DNA from: a bacterium
GTDB lineage: Bacteria; Bacteroidota; Bacteroidia; Cytophagales; Cyclobacteriaceae
Assembly: GCA_024743255.1 (NCBI GenBank)
Contig: JANSWY010000027.1
Location: 1-57,001 of the forward strand
DNA length: 57,001 nt
Reading direction: 5' to 3'
Shown here piece by piece: positions 56,301-57,001 of this stretch (positions are counted from its first letter, which is position 1; each line of letters starts with the position of its first letter). The notes under the pieces are model-generated. The model searched no databases. It was not told the origin of the DNA and saw only the letters and a list, made by a program, of their open reading frames with translations. Both the position numbers and the translations under genes were made by a program.

Positions 56301-57001
56301 GCTCAAGACCTGAAATTGTTTCAGGATCTGTTGAAAGTGCAAGTGCTGCGTTATCAGATGTATTTGTATTTACACCATCAATTGAGATTGTGTAATCTGT
56401 AATTGCAGCTCCACTTCCTCCTATATCTGCAAGATCAATAACTATCGAACCATTATTTGGAGAAGTACAATCTGTTGCCGGGTTAGCAGTCACATTTGCA
56501 ACATCTAGCGTCACATCAGTGAAGTTAGAAGTCAATGTGAATTCACCAGAGACAGTACAACCTAAGTTAAGAGTTGTGTTATCAGTGATTTCTACCCAAT
56601 AAGTACCTTCCGAAAGATTCGAGATCACCGAAGTTCTAGTTCCAGACTCATCAATTGCCACAGTTGAGCTATTCAACACATCTGTATCATTGATAGGAGT
56701 GGACACATCACCAGTTGCGCCTAAGTACCACTGGAAGTCATAGTTATCGTCAGCGTCTCCTGTTACAGTAGCAGTCAATTGACCATCAGCTTCAAGAGCA
56801 CCGAATGAAGGATCACAAATTGTATTAGGAGCATCCTGAACGATTGCAACAGTTGGGTTATCTGCATCATCAGCAATTACAAACTGAACAGGAGCAGAAG
56901 TACAACCAGGAGCAATAGTTCCTCCAGTAAACTCAGCAACTACATAGTAGGTGCCTGGGCTTAAGCTAGTGAAGTCAGGGTTACCTGATTGAGGACCCAC
57001 A
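50314..57001 (-). CDS. sprB: Giant SprB-like surface adhesin with type-B T9SS sorting domain (N-terminus off window)
   Basis: At least 2,228 residues remain in frame to the right edge, so the start is outside the window. The protein is a chain of Ig-like modules of about 100 residues. Each has a C..NGxI start, a Y.FxWY strand and a GTYxVxVTD..TGC end with a recurring cysteine pair. The final 85 residues are a gliding-motility-associated type-B C-terminal domain (NGVSDNGDGKNDFFLIDCIEYFPNNVVEIFNRAGAKVYEVEGYDN). This marks export through the type IX system. The right part contains two near-identical blocks of 422-425 residues. Such adhesins move along the cell in gliding bacteria or bind surfaces. 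sprF follows immediately. The SprB name is by analogy. Confidence 0.9.
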   Translation of the reverse strand, partial: VGPQSGNPDFTSLSPGTYYVVAEFTGGTIAPGCTSAPVQFVIADDADNPTVAIVQDAPNTICDPSFGALEADGQLTATVTGDADDNYDFQWYLGATGDVSTPINDTDVLNSSTVAIDESGTRTSVISNLSEGTYWVEITDNTTLNLGCTVSGEFTLTSNFTDVTLDVANVTANPATDCTSPNNGSIVIDLADIGGSGAAITDYTISIDGVNTNTSDNAALALSTDPETISGLEPDTYDIVITDETTGCVSDTYQVVVGQDGTEPTINVTVLNDDNYCTGGNGAITVEITAPDTDENNYDFQWYEGTGTTGSNFQGGTNITSATGLEANFYTIVVTALGTAADGIGCVDQIVVEVEDDPYVLEITNSTSNNVVDCTPDNGDISITELTYTSAEDGATTITGAGLNDADIDYTLYDDAALTSVVTGPQSGNPDFSSLSPGTYYVVAEFTGGTIAPGCSTPGLQFVIEDDADNPTIDIVQDAANTICDPTFGSLEATGQLTATVTGDADDNYDFQRYLGATGDVSTPINDTDVLNSSTVSIDESGTRTSVISNLSEGTYWVEVTDNTTGNLGCTVSGEFTLTSNFTDVTLDVANVTANPATDCTSPANGSIVIDFADISGSGGAITDYTISIDGVNTNTSDNAALALSTDPETISGLEPDTYDIIITDETTGCVSGTYQVVVGQEGTEPTINVTVLNDDNYCSGGNGAITVEITAPDTDENNYDFQWYEGSGTTGTNFQGGTNITSATGLEANFYTIVVTALGTAADGVGCVDQIIVEVEDDPYILTISASTSNDVSDCTPDNGDISVTELTYTSNEDGATTITGTGGAGFLDDGDITYTLYDDVELTSTVTSQTGNPDFTSLSPGIYYLTASFDAGSAIAPGCTSAPIQFEILDVSSLPEVSITSTSNTICDPSLGTFDADGILTATIGNDDGGTYTYAWYIGEPNSGTLIAADGQDLGNGSNPTDVTTATISGLAAGSYYVEVEDQGPTAGSDGCVGIATFVLENDNVLVEISIASTSDDTNCTSDNGTFTVNSPTSTRLGSVVASTYTLTYYDSTFTTIGTFTEGAEPTDLAAGTYYVTAYDQTYNCTSDFVPFEIGEDLAYPELTLTASSANMNCVNPDGSISIEAQTNGSVSAGGYSFEWFDGDDTSTAHANNGTDSGTPVNANILENLSGNTYTVRVTDLTTGCETIQSYILDDGYDIPVVTIPDAQITEDRICTTDVGDGQIVLTDSDISPGTLADYSISIRMDSIDGTHITGSPFVGSAGITASDLDAGEYFIVATNSSSECASAVLNVIVPDSTMIPELAFDQVANIGCGITSNGTLTITTVDGYSSSDAEFANYSFQWYDGSGTTTAVDNADGGNTNEITNQDEGIYTVVVTETTTGCTNEQEVELFNEQILPIIEDATIVAQTDCIGNGSAEVTEISYNGSSVSSATFNTDYTFTWYSGAAIITGETTSSISGLTAGDYSVEVLKNDDNCTSGPFEFTIDDSPILPELLVTLVQADSVCTGGTATGEVSATADGETELTDATYEFRWIDSSNDTVSFASTASTLDAGTYTAFVRNTTTGCTITQDIDVPGVSQTPDMELAATNLTTCNPLDASITVTSVSFGSITDYTYFLYDTDPSTGAAAIQTVTDGVMDSLVAGTYFVIGQNNTTACLTGTFEVEIEDNSAPPVITLTFFTPQTNCDPSNPNGTLTVAANGSSDPALYQFDWYDLSGNLIEANSATADSLEATDYRVVATDLASGCTSEEIFGVSEDIPEPIMLSTSSSPNTNCINPNGSVGVAVIEPLRGVNDYSYYWYFGTPSDPDPADADTTGRFIEGLPDGTYSVLVIDNIDGFCQSNVTQVVVEDMTETPDIEFNMEAGLTNCDPARPNGILSVSSPSGDIFRYQFDWWVGTDTTATSSFYTGLRVDTLEARTYAVLITDLITGCDNLEFFTITDDTEQVPLPSVALVANRTYCSEPNGQARASISGDTDNYTFDWYRADDPNTLIHTGAAIGGLDSTTYEVIATDINTGCVSERASIRVFFDPIEPEIAVQVVTNSCVRAEDATLSQLYSGQAFISVTNAVSSDTVLWYANVEPGSITGDGIPNLDDEEDNRNNQAWTNAPPGNHAVYYRAESGCATVAYFTVGTDIVVYNGVSDNGDGKNDFFLIDCIEYFPNNVVEIFNRAGAKVYEVEGYDNNTVRFEGYANTGVSLGATRLPEGTYYYVISKGDGSTNIQGFLQLVR
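54437..55711 (-). repeat. Adhesin repeat unit 2 (1,275 bp)
   Basis: Same four-module unit as at 55712-56977, but 3 codons longer near its C-terminal end. Most residues agree with unit 1, while many third codon positions differ. Confidence 0.85.
55712..56977 (-). repeat. Adhesin repeat unit 1 (1,266 bp)
   Basis: A 422-residue block of four Ig-like modules. The text at 56978 onward matches that at 55712 onward, showing that the array continues to the left end of the protein outside the window. Confidence 0.85.

Noticed and set aside
50314-57001. Repeats considered as a CRISPR or mobile element
   Set aside because: The repeats are in-frame protein modules of about 100 residues with no spacer architecture, terminal inverted repeats or transposase.

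Overview
The window looks like a core chromosomal region of a low-GC Bacteroidota bacterium, most likely a gliding member of the Cytophagales. The evidence is a giant repeat protein ending in a type-B type IX secretion sorting domain next to a PorP/SprF gene, a TonB receptor paired with a DUF4249 lipoprotein, a DUF5723 protein, PEP carboxykinase of the ATP type, TAnnTTTG-like promoter boxes and many lipobox signal peptides. I see no phage, insertion sequence, CRISPR array, rRNA or tRNA, and no clearly broken gene. Two genes run off the ends: a D-Ala-D-Ala carboxypeptidase at the left and the giant adhesin at the right.

Layout. 1-3000: partial DacB, a Na+/H+ antiporter and a GPP34-domain protein. 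3000-11800: an ion and osmolyte block with a TrkA-type K+ channel, a two-gene osmoprotectant ABC transporter, a GH15 glucoamylase/trehalase-like enzyme and a fused trehalose-6-phosphate synthase/phosphatase. 11850-16350: DnaQ-type exonuclease, a Mur-ligase-like remnant, replicative helicase DnaB, a quinone-oxidoreductase-like enzyme and a TPR protein. 16430-18760: electron-transfer flavoprotein EtfB-EtfA with a bifunctional nuclease. 19040-24200: a TPR sensor kinase followed by two paralogous response regulators with a degenerate phosphatase-like output domain. 24280-31870: nucleoside transporter, methylglyoxal synthase, a membrane-bound AraC regulator with three carbohydrate-binding-like repeats, PEP carboxykinase and a peptide transporter. 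31900-38500: DUF4249/TonB receptor pair, then DUF5723 and a large lipoprotein. 38800-47360: groEL, groES, a hypothetical gene, then secG, an acidic TPR protein, lptE, a sigma-54 activator and miaB. 47500-49380: gamma carbonic anhydrase, DinB, thioesterase and a four-helix membrane protein, tightly coupled. 49380-end: sprF-like gene and the giant surface protein.

How the parts work together. The 889-11793 block can be read as a salt and turgor response set: Na+ export, K+ flux, compatible-solute uptake, and trehalose synthesis with a possible glucan or trehalose hydrolase. The miaB-activator-lptE-TPR-secG operon links tRNA modification, envelope assembly and protein export with groESL; a sigma-54 promoter-like element upstream of groES and a sigma-54 activator 4 kb away suggest a regulatory link. 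The most unusual observations are an apparent circular permutation of the substrate-binding domain in the osmoprotectant transporter, the receiver/pseudophosphatase pair, the TGTCA/TGACA half-site clusters upstream of groES and miaB, and the long-period repeats of the adhesin. All functional calls come from reading the sequence by eye; no database search was run.
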